Origin: Rhizoctonia solani
Lineage: Eukaryota; Basidiomycota; Agaricomycetes; Cantharellales; Ceratobasidiaceae
Direction: 5' to 3'
Assembly: GCF_016906535.1 (NCBI RefSeq)
Contig: NC_057381.1
Coordinates: 1,302,001-1,366,000 of the forward strand
DNA length: 64,000 nt
A program made the translations under genes and the position numbers. Within the stretch, counting starts at the first letter, position 1; every line of letters begins with the position of its first letter. The notes beneath the pieces are model-generated. The model was not told the DNA's origin, made no database searches, and worked only from the letters and a program-made list of their open reading frames with translations. Of this stretch, positions 10,721-22,199 are shown one piece after another.

Positions 10721-13192
10721 TCAGATACCAGGTATCATTCCAGACTTAGCATGTCTCAGCCCCAGCCTCTCCACAGCTTCCAGCAGCTTGGCATCTCGCT
10801 TGCTCAGCGCTGAGCGCTTCGACCGTGTGCTGTTCGTTGGGTAGATATACCCCGGCCTGGGTTGCAGCCGAGTCTCAGTACAAGGAAAGAAAGAGATATA
10901 CGATGCGTACTCGGGCGTGCAGTGAGTTCCGTTCTTGGGTACAATGCCGTTGACAAAGTAGTCGTGAACGTTTTTGACCGTGCAGAGAGACGGGTGTGAA
11001 ATGCTGGGGAATACATTTGTGACATAGAATTTCTTTCCGCAAAAAATTACTCACGATGGGTGTCCAAAGCTTGAAGCTGAGTCAGATCGGATTTCTCGAT
11101 CATTGGTAGGATTAGGCTTACCCTTTCTGGACTAGTAGGGTACTGGAATCATTTCCAAACGCCTTATTCATCTTTACTGCTGACGAGAGCGGTGTGACTG
11201 GATCCGCGTCTTGGCCGACAAGCAAGATAGGAAACCTGACTGTATGTGAGCATGTTCCTGAGAAGGACATATGAATATAACGTACCTAGTCTTTTTAAGC
11301 CCCTTCTCGATAGACCACGGCCCAGTATATCTCTCAGTTGCACGGAATGGCCAGCCGCGGCACCCCCCAACAAGGAGAGCCCACTGTTCGGCGACTGAGT
11401 TTATCTGGCTCATTTCGCGGAAACTGTGAAACATGATGGGCGGAGGCATAATTAAATTTTATTGGGAACTTACTATCCAGCATACTCCTCAACTGTAAAA
11501 TTCAGCGGCGACGAATCGCCACACAAAATTGGGTACAATGTCTCTCTGGACCCTGACCTTTGCATGGAGCGATTGAACACGTTCTGAATATAAATAAGCT
11601 TTAAAGGTGAATAATGAAGCTGTGGAACTTGCCTGGTTATATGGCTCTGGCAGAGCTCCATAAACCTGGCTGTTTAGCACGGGATAGTAGTCACGCCCAT
11701 CCCCATTCTCTAGAGCGGCAAGCACTGTCTCGAGACTTTAGCACAAAATTTGTACCCTTATCAGGTTCTGTAATAACTTACTTTGGCCCTGCGATTTCCA
11801 GTACTTGGGAGAGTAAGCCAAAGAGAATATCATAGATTGTAGATCGTTGCCTCGTATGATCCCAGGTCCCGTCGCCGAGTCCCCAACAACCAGCGGCTCC
11901 TTTCCCAGCTTCGTGTACAGCGCGTCGATTCGCTTCGTCAGACCTTCCACAGTCTCCGTCTTGTTGTCTTTCCCTACAGCTAGTGCGCATTCTGTTGGCC
12001 CGGCTTCGATGCACGTAGACACAAAGCCTGCGATCGCCTGCAAGTCTATGTCAGACATGGCTCGATAGTGGGAAACTATCGTCAGACTGGACAAACCTTG
12101 TGAGTGCCCTGCATACTTGACCTTCCCCACTCGAGAACATTGTTGTAGTATGCCTCTGCATCCGAGACGCCGTCCAGCACCATGCGCTTCACGAGATGCG
12201 GTCGCATGGCAGCGAACGTAGCACCTAGAATAGACCCATACGAGAATCCAAGATAGTTAAGCCCATCCTCGCCTAGGGCTTGGACGATCCTCTCCATGTC
12301 TTTCACGACGGCGACGGTTCCTGAGTTAGTAAGCATGTCATGGTTTCCATTCTGAGTGCAGGCCTTTGGATGGGTGGACTGGATGGCGGAGAGCTTTGCG
12401 ACATGGGCGACCTCGCCTGCACCACCGACGTGAGGGAATGGTGCTCCTTGCCTGTTTGAAGACAGAGTTAAGCTAAATAAATACTTGTTATTCATGCACG
12501 AATAAACTTACGATGCTATTTGGTATGCACTCTGCAGAAACTTGTACTCGGTGTCATGACAGGCAGTGGGCGGCCCAGTCAAGTTTACACCCCTGCCCTG
12601 GATGATTAGTAGGGTTATCTTCATAGTGCATTAAACGCACCTGGGGTCGAAGCCGATAATATCGTATCTACCATCAACCAGTGTGCTCACGTCCTCTCCC
12701 TGCTCTGCAATGGTGACCGTTCCTGATCCTCCAGGACCCTGTAGTAATAGTAAGATCATGTTACTAATCAATGGGTATGGAACGTACGCCTGGATTAACC
12801 AGAATCGATCCCAGTCGCTGGTCTTCCGGAGCCGTGGCAGCATACTTGCGCATGAATATCGACACCGTCTTGCCGTTCTCCGGATTCGTGTACTGCATTC
12901 AACAAGCTGGGTTAGAACGTACGCAAACGGAAAAGGACAGGACATACGTCCATAGGAACGTCAAAGATCGCGCACTGCGTGTTGCTGATATCAGGACATG
13001 CAGACCATGAGATAGTGCTCGCGTTAGAGCTCTGTCGCGAGTGAACAGAAGGCGTATAGGTCGCCTTGACAGCGGGTATCTGAAAGACGGAAAGACGTCA
13101 GATGAATGGCTGGGGGATGTAGGACTGAAAGAGTATAAACTGACGGTTAGTCCCCATAGGGCAGCGCTTGCGATAGTGAGCTGGTTCCACAT
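10721..13192 (-). CDS. Secreted alpha/beta hydrolase, TAP/S33-peptidase-like, copy 2
   Basis: This is the paralogue of the gene at 6432-8909, with the same start peptide, exon order and stop (TGA at 10721-10723). Kept features are the signal-like N-terminus, the GPGGSG oxyanion motif (near 12740), GFSYGSILG as nucleophile elbow (near 12235), DADPVTP (near 11200), and GFGHPS on a 15-nt microexon (11069-11055). One intron, at about 11630, has a GC donor where copy 1 has GT. The residue before the microexon junction is Lys instead of His, but the GHPS His is kept. All exon joins I checked keep frame, so it reads as a functional gene. Both copies point toward the spacer, so read-through would give antisense RNA to the other. 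Confidence 0.82.
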
Positions 13193-13237
13193 AGTACAAA
13201 GCTTGACTTGATACGAAGTCTGAAGCCTAGCATGTTG

Positions 13238-13245
13238 TTTTTATA
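13238..13245 (-). promoter_or_regulatory. TATA box of hydrolase copy 2
   Basis: TATAAAAA on the minus strand lies about 46 bp upstream of the ATG at 13192, at the place matching the TATA box of copy 1. Confidence 0.55.
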
Positions 13246-14164
13246 TGTTCGCGTTTCCCGCTGCCTCCGTCCTCGCCGTTTGCTTGGCGTAGGTAATAGT
13301 CAATTGCAAGGTATTGTTGGCCATGGAGCTGGGCGCTACTTTAGCACCGCGAGGGTCGCCTGATCGACAGTCATAGGCCTCGCCGTGGAGTTTAACATAA
13401 TTACTCCTATGTCCTCTTACTCTTCCCATAAATGCAGTTATATGAAATCCGAAGAAGCACTTCCGCAGTGTCGAGTGATGGCTACAGAGCGTATCCCGTA
13501 GGTCCACGGTGATACAATCATTCCCAATTCTGCCGATTGGCAATATGTGTGCCTGATTAACGTTATGTCTATGTCGATGAAATGGGCTTTTGCCGCCGAA
13601 CGTGGTGGCCTCACCGTCCCTCCAATCCATGTGCACAACATAGCCGAAAGATTTATAACTGACTCAGGGCACCAGTCACACATCACTCCCTTGGTCGTGT
13701 GTGGTTCTGAATACCACCACTCTGACGATTTATCATCCGCACCCAAACCCACGAAACAGCCAGGAAGAGAGCTCTCCACCCGAAAAGCGCGTTAAAGCTG
13801 TGAGTAGGCAGCAATGCCGATGTATGCGACACGCTGCTGCGTCTGCTGCGTCGGCAAGGATCTTACAGCACACGGGGTCAACAGGATTGCCCCTGCCGCG
13901 GGAATGGGCTATGTTGCTGCGGCATGCTCATCTGGTCGAGGTCTTGTCGCATATGGCCATGTCTGAAGATGATGGAGTCCTGTTCTCACCCAAAGCTGCT
14001 TGTAACTCAGGGGGTTCGTCGTGGATGGTTGCAACTGTTGTATTGTATAAGAACCGTTGACTGGCAATCCTAATCCATTGCTTCAGTCTCATACCCGTTT
14101 GCCCCAGGGTTCAACAAAGCATAATTGGGCCTTTATAAGCCGGTCAACCTATTGAACATGTATA

Positions 14165-14310
14165 CCCCCCTCACCAGCCTAAGGCCCTTCTTCATTGTAG
14201 TTAGTAATTCCTGCACTGCCATAAGTGGTTTAGATTCCAGTAGTTAGCCTTAGTTAGTAGTTTGCATTGTTGTAGTACAGCCACAAGCACCCATCACTAG
14301 CACATCACCA
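14165..14310 (+). repeat. Degraded fragment resembling the 3' part of LTR-B
   Basis: Short blocks (CCAGCCTAAGG, CCATAAG, AGTAGTTAGCCTTAG, GCCACAAGCACC) occur in the same order as in the downstream half of the LTR-B copies at 45335 and 51195. No termini or TSD can be seen, so this is a low-confidence relic. Confidence 0.35.
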
Positions 14311-14866
14311 AAACGGAGGCTGGCGGGGGATGGTAAGGCCTGATAATGGCAATATGGCTTAGAATGGCTAGAAGGCTTACGTAGGCCTTGCCAGGCCTTG
14401 TAATTAACCGGCCATTTTGGTCATGATTAGGTATGTTCTCAATCCTGTGGCAGCCTTGCACCCAAAGTCAGCCTGCATATAATTGAAATGATTCTGTATT
14501 ATTGGGAATGAATTACAATTGTAATTGTCAGGATTGCACACTAAGTCTGGATTGCCAAGTTTGGCTTGGATTACAATTGCCGCAACAGGCATGCAGTCGA
14601 TGTCTTGATTACCAAGGCAGCGACACCTTGCAATTGGGGAACATCCTGACGAAATGGGCACGGCTGGCAATACATGTCCGGCATTAGAATTGTTAAAAAG
14701 CCTTGCCGAAATCGAAATCGATAACTAAAATCAACATGCGTATGGGTGTTCATCGGGCATATATATTAAGCAATCAATTCCAGCAAGACAGATGTTCGTG
14801 TATCGGTTTGGGTAGATTCAAATAGTATTTTATATCGAATTACATCAAAGCTATGTGTGCATCGTC
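14311..14866. other. Stretch without recognisable gene
   Basis: AT-rich sequence with a 14-bp palindrome (ATTACAATTGTAAT, near 14512). I see no coding region or element termini here. Its last part is downstream of the DUF6698-like gene and may hold the terminator of that gene. Confidence 0.4.
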
Positions 14867-15412
14867 TTATTCCTCATCTTCAGAGCCCCCCATGTCGCCT
14901 TGCTCCCTCTCTATCTCCGCATCAAGGAGCGATAACATGCCAGTAGGCTCGTCCCCACCTGTAGCATCGTTGCGGCTCTGTACCGAGTTCGGAAAAATTT
15001 TCCTAAGAGGGGGAAGTTAGACTCTTTCGGCAAACGATGAATTCAGATAAGGTAACGTACTTATTCCACCAAGCAAGAAGTATCTTGTTGGTTTTCTGAT
15101 ACTTCGGAGACTCTAGATAGCGTCGAATTTGGTTATAAAAGTCGATATAATTAAATGTCCCGCCTGTATCGTTGAAATGGGTCTCCGAAGACAGGGAAAA
15201 TCGAAGCTGTGAACGTAGCTTCAGATAAGCAAACAGGCATAAGAGAAATTACAAATACTTACAACTACCGCCGCGTATGCCAGGAGCGCAGGTGTGATCA
15301 CGACAAGTTGGTACTTGTGTGCAATCCCCTTACGACCTTGTTTGGCTGCGTCTGGCCTAGCCGAAGTCGACGGTAGAGCGGACAAAGGTGAGTCGAGGAT
15401 TGCTTTTACGGT
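14867..15412 (-). CDS. DUF6698-like protein, 3' exons (gene continues at 33195-33870)
   Basis: Three exons on the minus strand, 15412-15263, 15206-15061 and 15002-14867, are joined by GT-AG introns and end in TAA. Translation runs TVKAILDSPLSALPST, GRKGIAHKYQLVVITPALLAYAAVV, LRFSLSSETHFND and the acidic tail GSEDEE. It continues exactly where the exon at 33330-33195 stops (WPRALYLD...KGLLQGNLLY). This order (WPxxLY, KGLL, a phrase like HIFTSPSSA, then xRFxLSS) is what I recall of DUF6698, a basidiomycete family of unknown function; the assignment is from memory and not searched. The intron before this exon now holds a 17.7 kb retroelement nest. Confidence 0.6.
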
Positions 15413-15459
15413 CTACGGACTTGGGGTAAGCCCTCAACCAGAGTTTGCTTGTCAAAACT

Positions 15460-15761
15460 TGTTGTAATATCAGTATCATAACTAGATAACCTGTATACGT
15501 GTCCACGTGACGCGTTTGTATCTGTTTGTACTATTCGCATATATGCTCATGGAATTTTTGTAAACCTCAGTTCGGTAAACCTCAGTTCGCTATATCATAG
15601 TCAAAGCTGAGGTAAAGTACGGATTATTTTCTATCTTTTCATGTTATCTCACAAGTACCTGTAGTATACATTACATCTAGGTACATTGAATTCAGTTCGC
15701 TATATCATAGTCAAAGCTGAGTATACATTACATCTAGCATCGACACACCTGCGCTTCAACA
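15460..15761 (+). repeat. Copia 5' LTR
   Basis: 302 bp, TG...CA. It contains an internal duplication: the block CAGTTCGCTATATCATAG with the following CAAAGCTGAG occurs twice, as does GTATACATTACATCTAG. The 3' copy (290 bp) has CAGTTTGC where this one has CAGTTCGC, again a CpG to TpG change. Confidence 0.88.
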
Positions 15762-15773
15762 GGTTATGAGCCC
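15762..15773 (+). other. Primer-binding site matching initiator-tRNA anticodon arm
   Basis: GGTTATGAGCCC follows the 5' LTR directly. It is complementary to the GGGCTCATAACC anticodon stem-loop region of eukaryotic initiator tRNA-Met, as expected for copia-type elements primed by a cleaved half-tRNA rather than the tRNA 3' end. Confidence 0.65.
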
Positions 15774-15828
15774 CCCGCACTGGCAAATTAACCAAGAAGA
15801 CAAAATACATGCACGTTAGCCGCACAAC

Positions 15829-16625
15829 ATGTCAACAAGTGAGAATAAGAACACGAAAATCTACAAACTCCCAAAGTTGAAGGACGATGGGTCCAACTAC
15901 AACGCGTGGAAGTTTCGTCAAACGACAGTTTTGAAACTGTGTGGATTATTTGGCGTAGCAAACGGAACCAATAACTTGCCCAACTCACCCACCGAAGCTG
16001 AACTAAAAGACAACGCAAAAGTCTCAAACTATAAAGAGTCAATTGCTAAGTGGACAAAACAGGATGAGGACGCGTTTGTGCAAATCACGCTGAACATGGA
16101 AGATGGAGCTATGGCGGACGTAATGGACACGACTACGGCTAAGCAAGCATGGACTCGAATAGTCAAACGCTGGGAAGGAAAAGGCGTCCAATCGCTATCT
16201 TTCTTATATCAGCAGCTTACCTTGACAAAATTTTGGAAGATGACAACATTGCTACTGGTTTAAACAACCTATTGTCGATTGCTTCCAAGATGAAAACACT
16301 TGGGGAACCTGTCAGCGACCTAATGATGGCACAAATCATGATGAATGCGTTGCCACCCACCTATGCAATTGTTAACACCGTCATCCAAACCACAAACCAG
16401 GCAAGCGCTGTTACACCTCTGATGGTCAAGGAAGTCGCTCTAAAGGAGGAAGAACATTGTAAAAACAGCACTGGTCTCACGGCAATGTTCTTGCACTTAC
16501 CAAACAAGTCCAAAACATTGAATGCAAAATTGTTGAGCTTGAACTCAAAAAACCGCAAAAGAAAAACAAAGGACCCGCATGTCTTAACTGCGGTAAACCC
16601 AGTCATTTGAAGCAAGAATGTTGGG
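15829..16625 (+). pseudogene. Copia gag, frameshifted
   Basis: MSTSENKNTKIYKLPKL, followed by DGSNYNAWKFR, opens a copia-type gag (UBN2-like, with NMEDGAMADVMDTTTAKQAW). Similarity passes to a second frame around 16225-16245 (AAYLDKILEDDNIATGLNNL) and a third around 16560, where CX2CX4HX4C (CLNCGKPSHLKQEC) forms the nucleocapsid knuckle. Two frame breaks make it non-functional as it stands. Confidence 0.75.
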
Positions 16626-16739
16626 CAGCGGGAGGCGGCGCCAAAGGAACGGGACCAAGGCAGAAGAACGTGTGCCAACAAGCAACCAAAGGACAAGGGC
16701 AAAGAGACGTCAACAAAAACTGAATCAGCAAAGGTTGCA

Positions 16740-17440
16740 GTTACAACAACAACTTACCTGCAGTCCTATATGCGTTACCGGCAGTCAACAGTGAACCAGC
16801 CAATAACTCATGGCTACCAATTTGGGTGCATCGAAGCACATGACACCCAATTGACACTGGTTTGCCACATATTGTCCACTTACATTGCCCATCCACGTTT
16901 GAGTTGGAAACGGGAAGCAAATCCTGGCTGCAGGCATTGGTTGTGTTTTTATTGTGATGCAAAACTGTCAAGGAACTGAGCGAAGCAGTAATAAAAGAAG
17001 TCCTACACATACCCAAGCTACAAGCAAACCTCATGTTGGTCCAAGAACTTGTAAACAACAGGACGGAGGTTGCATTTGGAAAGGACTATGGCGCGGTCCT
17101 TGTGCAAATAAGGGACAAGGTCCCAAGATTGGTTATGCTTGTCAAACTGATTGACTCTACAAACTAAATGCACAAGTGAAATGTACCAAAGAAACCGCAC
17201 ACGCTGGATTGGTTGAACCAGACAATGAGAACAAACGCAATGATGCCAAGGCACACAATTTTGTTGCCTATGCTGCACTGCTATTGCAAGAGCCATTTGA
17301 CCACTTGGCATTGACAATTAGGCCATATGAACTACAAATACGTCCTAGAAATGGTCAGAAAGGCGCAGTTAAAGGCATGGATATAATAGGAAGTTGCTCA
17401 CCTCCCAAATTGATCTGCAGCCCATGTATACAAGGCAAAC
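16740..17440 (+). pseudogene. Copia protease/GAG-pre-integrase remnant
   Basis: Heavily broken. The phrase LHIPKLQANLMLVQELV (about 17001-17052) is the usual copia stretch between protease and integrase, and a cysteine-bearing SPCIQGKL before 17440 fits the integrase zinc-binding region. No continuous frame remains. Confidence 0.55.
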
Positions 17441-17736
17441 TGTCGTAGACACACTCAATACCAGGGAATTTATTCCTATTTTCTCGATTTTAAACAAAGG
17501 CAAACGGACACATTTTCGATCACGTGACTTCGGCGCTTATATCTACGCTAAGCGCCAAGCCACGTCCCCATCCGCGCTTACCTCAGCACACGTAGCCACC
17601 TCCACCTGATGACATCACTATGACACGTCAGTGACACGTATGCATGAGTAAGGCCAACTACAGATTGGGGTTCTTATTGGTATGGTATTGCATATCTTGT
17701 ATTTGTAATAAGTTCTCCTCTGTAATATATAAGGAG
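17441..17736 (+). repeat. Truncated LTR-A inside copia integrase
   Basis: It starts TGTCGTAGACACACTC like the other A-family LTRs. It follows them as far as the ATATATAAGGAG promoter region, then stops abruptly, so about half is missing. The DNA then resumes in copia integrase (NGVAERAICTINN). No matching TSD can be seen, so a deletion removed its 3' half together with part of the integrase core. Confidence 0.75.
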
Positions 17737-19740
17737 TGGTGTGGCTGAAAGAGCCATTTGTACCATAAACAATTGTCAGCAAACAATTCAAATCAACATG
17801 AACATGGCGGATCAATTCTGGGGATATGCGGTCATTTATGCATACCTATGGAATATTACTCCAAAACAATTCCTAAATGGGCGGACCCCTCAAAATCTTC
17901 ACCAGAAAGGTCCCCAACGTATTGCAAATCCGCATATTTGGTTGCAAGGCATGGGCACGCATACCCGACAATAACAAACCAAGCTACAAGCAAGGTCAAT
18001 TGAATGCCAATTTTAGGGTTTGCGCCAAATCAAAAGGCACACACTAGAGCGGTCAAGCGGGAAGATCCTCACCTCACAAGATGTTGTATTGACAAGGGCG
18101 GTGAATCACGTCAACAAATTATCATTGAGGATTTTGAAAAGCCCAAATGGAACGCCAAGCAAGTGGGCAACAAAAAGAATTGAAAACACACCAGGGAAGT
18201 CAAAATTTCAGTCTTGAAAACAGATGAGAAAATTCAAAGAGACGGACCTATGGTCAAAATCAATTTGGAGTCCAAAGCTCTACACATTGCCTCACCAATT
18301 GCGCGCACAGTCCCCAGAGACTTGCAAACCAATGCCTGAACCTCCTGCTTGACCTTGTCATTTGACTTGACGCATTTGCCTGCCGGAACGGTACGGTGCT
18401 AGGACAAACAAACACGCCAAGTACGCCTATATGTCAGTAATTGACAAACCACCCAAGACGTTCAAAGAAGCAATGGAAAGGCCAGATTTTCACCTCTGGT
18501 TAGCTGCAATGATTGACAAAATCAACTCAATTGCCAAACACGGAGTCTGGAAACAAGCAAATTGTCCAACAGATAAGAATGTCGTGGAATGTCAATGGGT
18601 TCTCACATATAAACGTGGACCCAATGGCAAAATTGTTCAATACAAAGCCCAACTGGTTGCAAAAGGATATTCTCAGCGCCTGGGCATTGATTTCAACAAA
18701 GTTTCCTCACCTGTAGCTGCGTCCAACTCATATCAAGTGCTCCTAAGCAAAGTTGCTAACCAAAACCTCAAGCTCCTTCAACTCAACATCAAGACTGCAT
18801 TCTTACACGGCAATTTAGACAAGGAGATATATATGGAGCAGCCTGAGGGTTTTGCAACAACAATAACAACAATAAGTCAGTATGGCAACTTGTGAAGGCA
18901 TTATACGGGTTGAAACAAGCGGCAAGAGCGTTTTACCTATGTTTTGCGCAAGGTACTCACAAGAATCAGATTCACCCAATGCAAGACCAACCATGCCGTT
19001 TTTTGGCAAAGGGAAGACAATAAACTAGCAATAATATTAGCGCATGTCAACAATATGTTGCTTGCAGGCACACCAAGATCATACCTTGAAGACATAAAGG
19101 CAATTTGGCTAAATCTTTCAACATAGTGGATCTAGGGGAGGCACAAATGTTTGTCAGAGTCAAGATAACAAGGGATCAAAAGGCGGGAACGCTAAAAATT
19201 TCCCAACGTCAATACATTGACAACGTTCTTAAACGTTTTGGGATGGAAGACTGCAAACCATGCATTACCCCAATGGCAGAATTGTTAAGCCTTCCAAAAT
19301 ACAACTCACCAAGCGTGGACCGCACTCTCTACCAACAAGGTGTTGGCTCACTTATGTACGGAATGATCTCAACTTGGCCTGACATTGCATACGCAACAGG
19401 ACTGCTTGCTCAACATGCCGCAAATCCTGGGAAGGAGCATTGGTCAGCATTGCTACAAGTTCTACAGTACTTACAAGCCACAAAAGATCTTGGAATTGTG
19501 TACAACAGCTCTAAGAATTCAGAGCTCATTGGGTTTGTTGATGCAGATTATGCTGGAGATCCGCATACAAGTTGGTCCACAACTGGTTGGACATTCATTC
19601 TGGCAGGAGGTGCTATTGCATGGTCATTGAGAAAACAGCCGACAATATCTTTATTGAGTACTGAGGCCAAATACGTTGCGGCCGCAAGCGCGGCACAAGA
19701 AATTCTTTGGATTCGAAGTTTCCTATCCAAATTAGGTTTT
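17737..19740 (+). pseudogene. Copia integrase C-terminus, reverse transcriptase and RNase H, inactive
   Basis: In order: integrase GVAERAICTINNCQQ and FWGYAVIYAYLWNITP (17741-17970); RT from 18431 (FKEAMERPDFHLW, VAKGYSQRLGIDF, LNIKTAFLHG); a thumb/connection part; then RNase H (19105-19740) with SLMYGMISTWPDIAYA, GFVDADYAGD and STEAKYVAA. Catalytic sites are lost: the LDVKTAF-type Asp is Asn (LNIKTAF), and the YVDD box reads HVNN (near 19050). Several frame breaks exist. RNase H is cut at 19740 by element A1 and resumes at 32599. Confidence 0.8.
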
Positions 19741-20313
19741 TGTTGTAGACACACTCAATACCAGGGAATTTATTCCCATTTTCTCGGATTTAAACAAAGG
19801 CTAACGGACAACATTTTCGATCACGTGACTTCGGCGCTTATATCATACGCTAAGCGCCGAGCCACGTCTCCTTCCGCGCTTACCTCAGCACACGTAGCCA
19901 CCTCCACCTGATGACATCACTATGACACGTCAGTGACACGTACGCATGAGTAAGGCCGACTGCGGAGCGGGGTTCTTATTGGATTAGATATTGGATATTA
20001 TGTATTTGTAATTAGTCGTACTGTAGAATATATAAGGAGGCCAACCAACCATGGTAACACCCAGGTCAATTACCTCTTGTCGCATCCCCACTTGTACAAG
20101 GCCTTACAGCCAGATCACTAAGTAGCACTACCACGCCTTAAGTGTCAACTCCACTGTACATACGTAGCTTGCCACCGCCCATACGGCCTTGGCCATCGTA
20201 GTTTAGTAGTTAGACGTTGTAGGGTAGACCTTGCCGCCTTAAGTGGTACCTGCTGTACATCCACATGGCCACAAGCGCCCGCGCCCTTGACGTCCTTACA
20301 GACGTCTAGGACA
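19741..20313 (+). repeat. A1 5' LTR (LTR-A family)
   Basis: 573 bp, TGTTGTAGAC...GTCTAGGACA. Contains TCACGTGA (19821-19828), the inverted repeat GGCGCTTA (19833-19840) / TAAGCGCC (19851-19858), and a TATATAAGGAGG core promoter near 20031. Its end holds the palindrome GACGTCCTTACAGACGTC. Confidence 0.92.
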
Positions 20314-20796
20314 CTAGGTAATCAACCTTAAGTTGGTTGCAAACCGTGCCCACCAGCACACCCACTCAGCTCAACAACGAGAAGGCCCCTAGTACTAGCA
20401 CAAGGGAAATCAGGTGATCAGGATTGCCTTTCGCTGTCAATAATCAAACCAGCGTCGTCCCCACCTAGTACCGAATTGCTATAAGGCTAACAGGTTCTAA
20501 TCGTCCGCATACCACTGGTTGCCGCACCTTTTGTTAGCGACCCTAGACAGCCAATCCACCCGCTTGCAGAAGCACTGCCCCGCATCACGCCCGTCCACGG
20601 CAGCTGATCAGGGTAAGAACTGTCCAACGCTAGGCCGGTTGAGGCAAGGGTTTAGCGTACACATACAATAAAGCGCTCATAAGTCCTGATACAGGCACCA
20701 CTAGTCCCCACACTCTCCACCATTACCTCCCGCACTCCCCCACGTTCTTCCTCCCGGGCATCCACCCACGCTGGCCAGTCTTACCCCACACACCCC
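20314..20796 (+). other. A1 untranslated leader
   Basis: 483 bp between LTR and gag. It begins CTAGGTAATCAACC, where a primer-binding site is expected; A2 has the same start. I could not match it to a particular tRNA. Confidence 0.5.
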
Positions 20797-22152
20797 ATGG
20801 CAACCCGCTCCCGGCCGCCCTCTCAAGCCCGCTCCCCTATCAATCAGGGAGAGCTGGGATCCTTCATTCCGCCAGCCTCCCCTGAGCTCGGCAAAGTCTC
20901 ACTCAAGCGGGTCATCCGCCTTCTCTGGGGGCTCCAATCCCAAGTCGACCGCATTGAGCGGACCCTCTTGGAACAAGCCAAAGTTAGTCAAGAGGTTCAA
21001 ACCAATGTCAAGAATATCTTGCAAACAGTCGATGTTGTCAAGGATGGGCTTGCTCAGCTCCAATCAGCCCTGGGTCCCCATACCCCAGAAGAACAAAAAC
21101 CCCCTGCGGTCAAGGAAACTCCCAGGGCTGCGCCCAAAGCCGAGCCTGTTGGCAAGGCTCAACCATTCCTTGGGGCCCCAGCCCCCATCATCTCCACAGG
21201 GGCCCCTAGGCGCGACCCCCTCTCCCTATTCAATCCATACCCTTCCTCCTCCTTCCCTTCGGGACCGGCTCCAGCCCCCCAAGGACCTCCACCAGTGCCT
21301 ATCATTACCCTGGCGCAGCCTCCAGCTCCCTCCACTGTAAAAGTGGACCATCCAGATGCCTTCAAAGGCAAGATTGGCTTGGAGGCCAAACAATGGTTAA
21401 CACGCATGTTAGCCTGGGTATGCCTGAATCAAAGGCAATTCCCCTTGGACCTGGAGGTCCTAAGTTTCCTCCTCATGAACATGACGGAGGCCGGCGGAGC
21501 TTGGGCTCACCCCCATTTGGACCAACTAGGGTCCCACCGCGCACTCATCCAAACCGTGGATGAATTCAAGATTGAGTTCCTGGCCGCTTTTGGCAACCCA
21601 GATGCAACCAGAGCAGCGGAGCGGAAGATTACTTCCCTCACCCAGACCGGCACTTGTGCCAAATACATTACCAAGTTCCGCACGCTGCAAATGGAGCTTG
21701 ATTGGAATGACGCCGCGCTTTGCGGCCAGTTTGCGCGTGGACTTCACTGGGAGGTCCAAAGACAAATTGCCACAAGGGAGAGACAACCCAGAACCCTGAG
21801 GGAGCTACAGGACGCTGCCCTCATTATCAACAACGCCCTCTGGGAGGAGCGTGCTAGCCACCTGCAACAGGGGAATAAGCCTAGCAAGACCACCACAACC
21901 CCCAACCGGGGGACAAGTACTGGCCAACAGGCCACCAAAACCGGTCCCCTCTCCTCCAATCCCAACTACGTCTCGGAGGAAGAACGCAACCGCCGCCGCA
22001 CAGAAGGTCTTTGCGTGAAATGCGGAAGGGCTGGACACAAGTTTGCCGAGTGTTGGACCGGATGGAAGGCTACCCCAAAGGAGGATAAGGGGAAGGCCAA
22101 AGAAATCGCCAAGATCGGCAAAGACTCTGAGTACCAATTGGGAAAAGAGTAA
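20797..22152 (+). CDS. A1 Gag
   Basis: 451 residues, intact. The Pro/Ala-rich N-terminal third includes a coiled-coil-like segment (SQVDRIERTLLEQ...). The central part is a retrotransposon capsid-type domain (DHPDAFKGKIGLEAKQW, GGAWAHPHLDQLG, FKIEFLAAFGNPD, YITKFRTLQMELDWND). The C-terminal nucleocapsid has one CCHC knuckle, CVKCGRAGHKFAEC. The ATG is preferred because A2 gag starts with the same MATRSR. It would form the particle in which reverse transcription occurs. Confidence 0.88.
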   Translation: MATRSRPPSQARSPINQGELGSFIPPASPELGKVSLKRVIRLLWGLQSQVDRIERTLLEQAKVSQEVQTNVKNILQTVDVVKDGLAQLQSALGPHTPEEQKPPAVKETPRAAPKAEPVGKAQPFLGAPAPIISTGAPRRDPLSLFNPYPSSSFPSGPAPAPQGPPPVPIITLAQPPAPSTVKVDHPDAFKGKIGLEAKQWLTRMLAWVCLNQRQFPLDLEVLSFLLMNMTEAGGAWAHPHLDQLGSHRALIQTVDEFKIEFLAAFGNPDATRAAERKITSLTQTGTCAKYITKFRTLQMELDWNDAALCGQFARGLHWEVQRQIATRERQPRTLRELQDAALIINNALWEERASHLQQGNKPSKTTTTPNRGTSTGQQATKTGPLSSNPNYVSEEERNRRRTEGLCVKCGRAGHKFAECWTGWKATPKEDKGKAKEIAKIGKDSEYQLGKE

Positions 22153-22199
22153 GGGTACCTGCTGCCGCGCGCAAGGACCCCAAGGACTCTGGTATTGTT

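Larger units (their letters stand above)
10672..14125 (-). repeat. Right arm of inverted segmental duplication
   Basis: This is the inverted counterpart of 5765-8980. The inner border is near 10672, where similarity to the 3' flank of copy 1 fades. The outer border is near 14125. It contains the second hydrolase gene and about 250 bp absent from the left arm (roughly 13640-13950). Confidence 0.8.
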
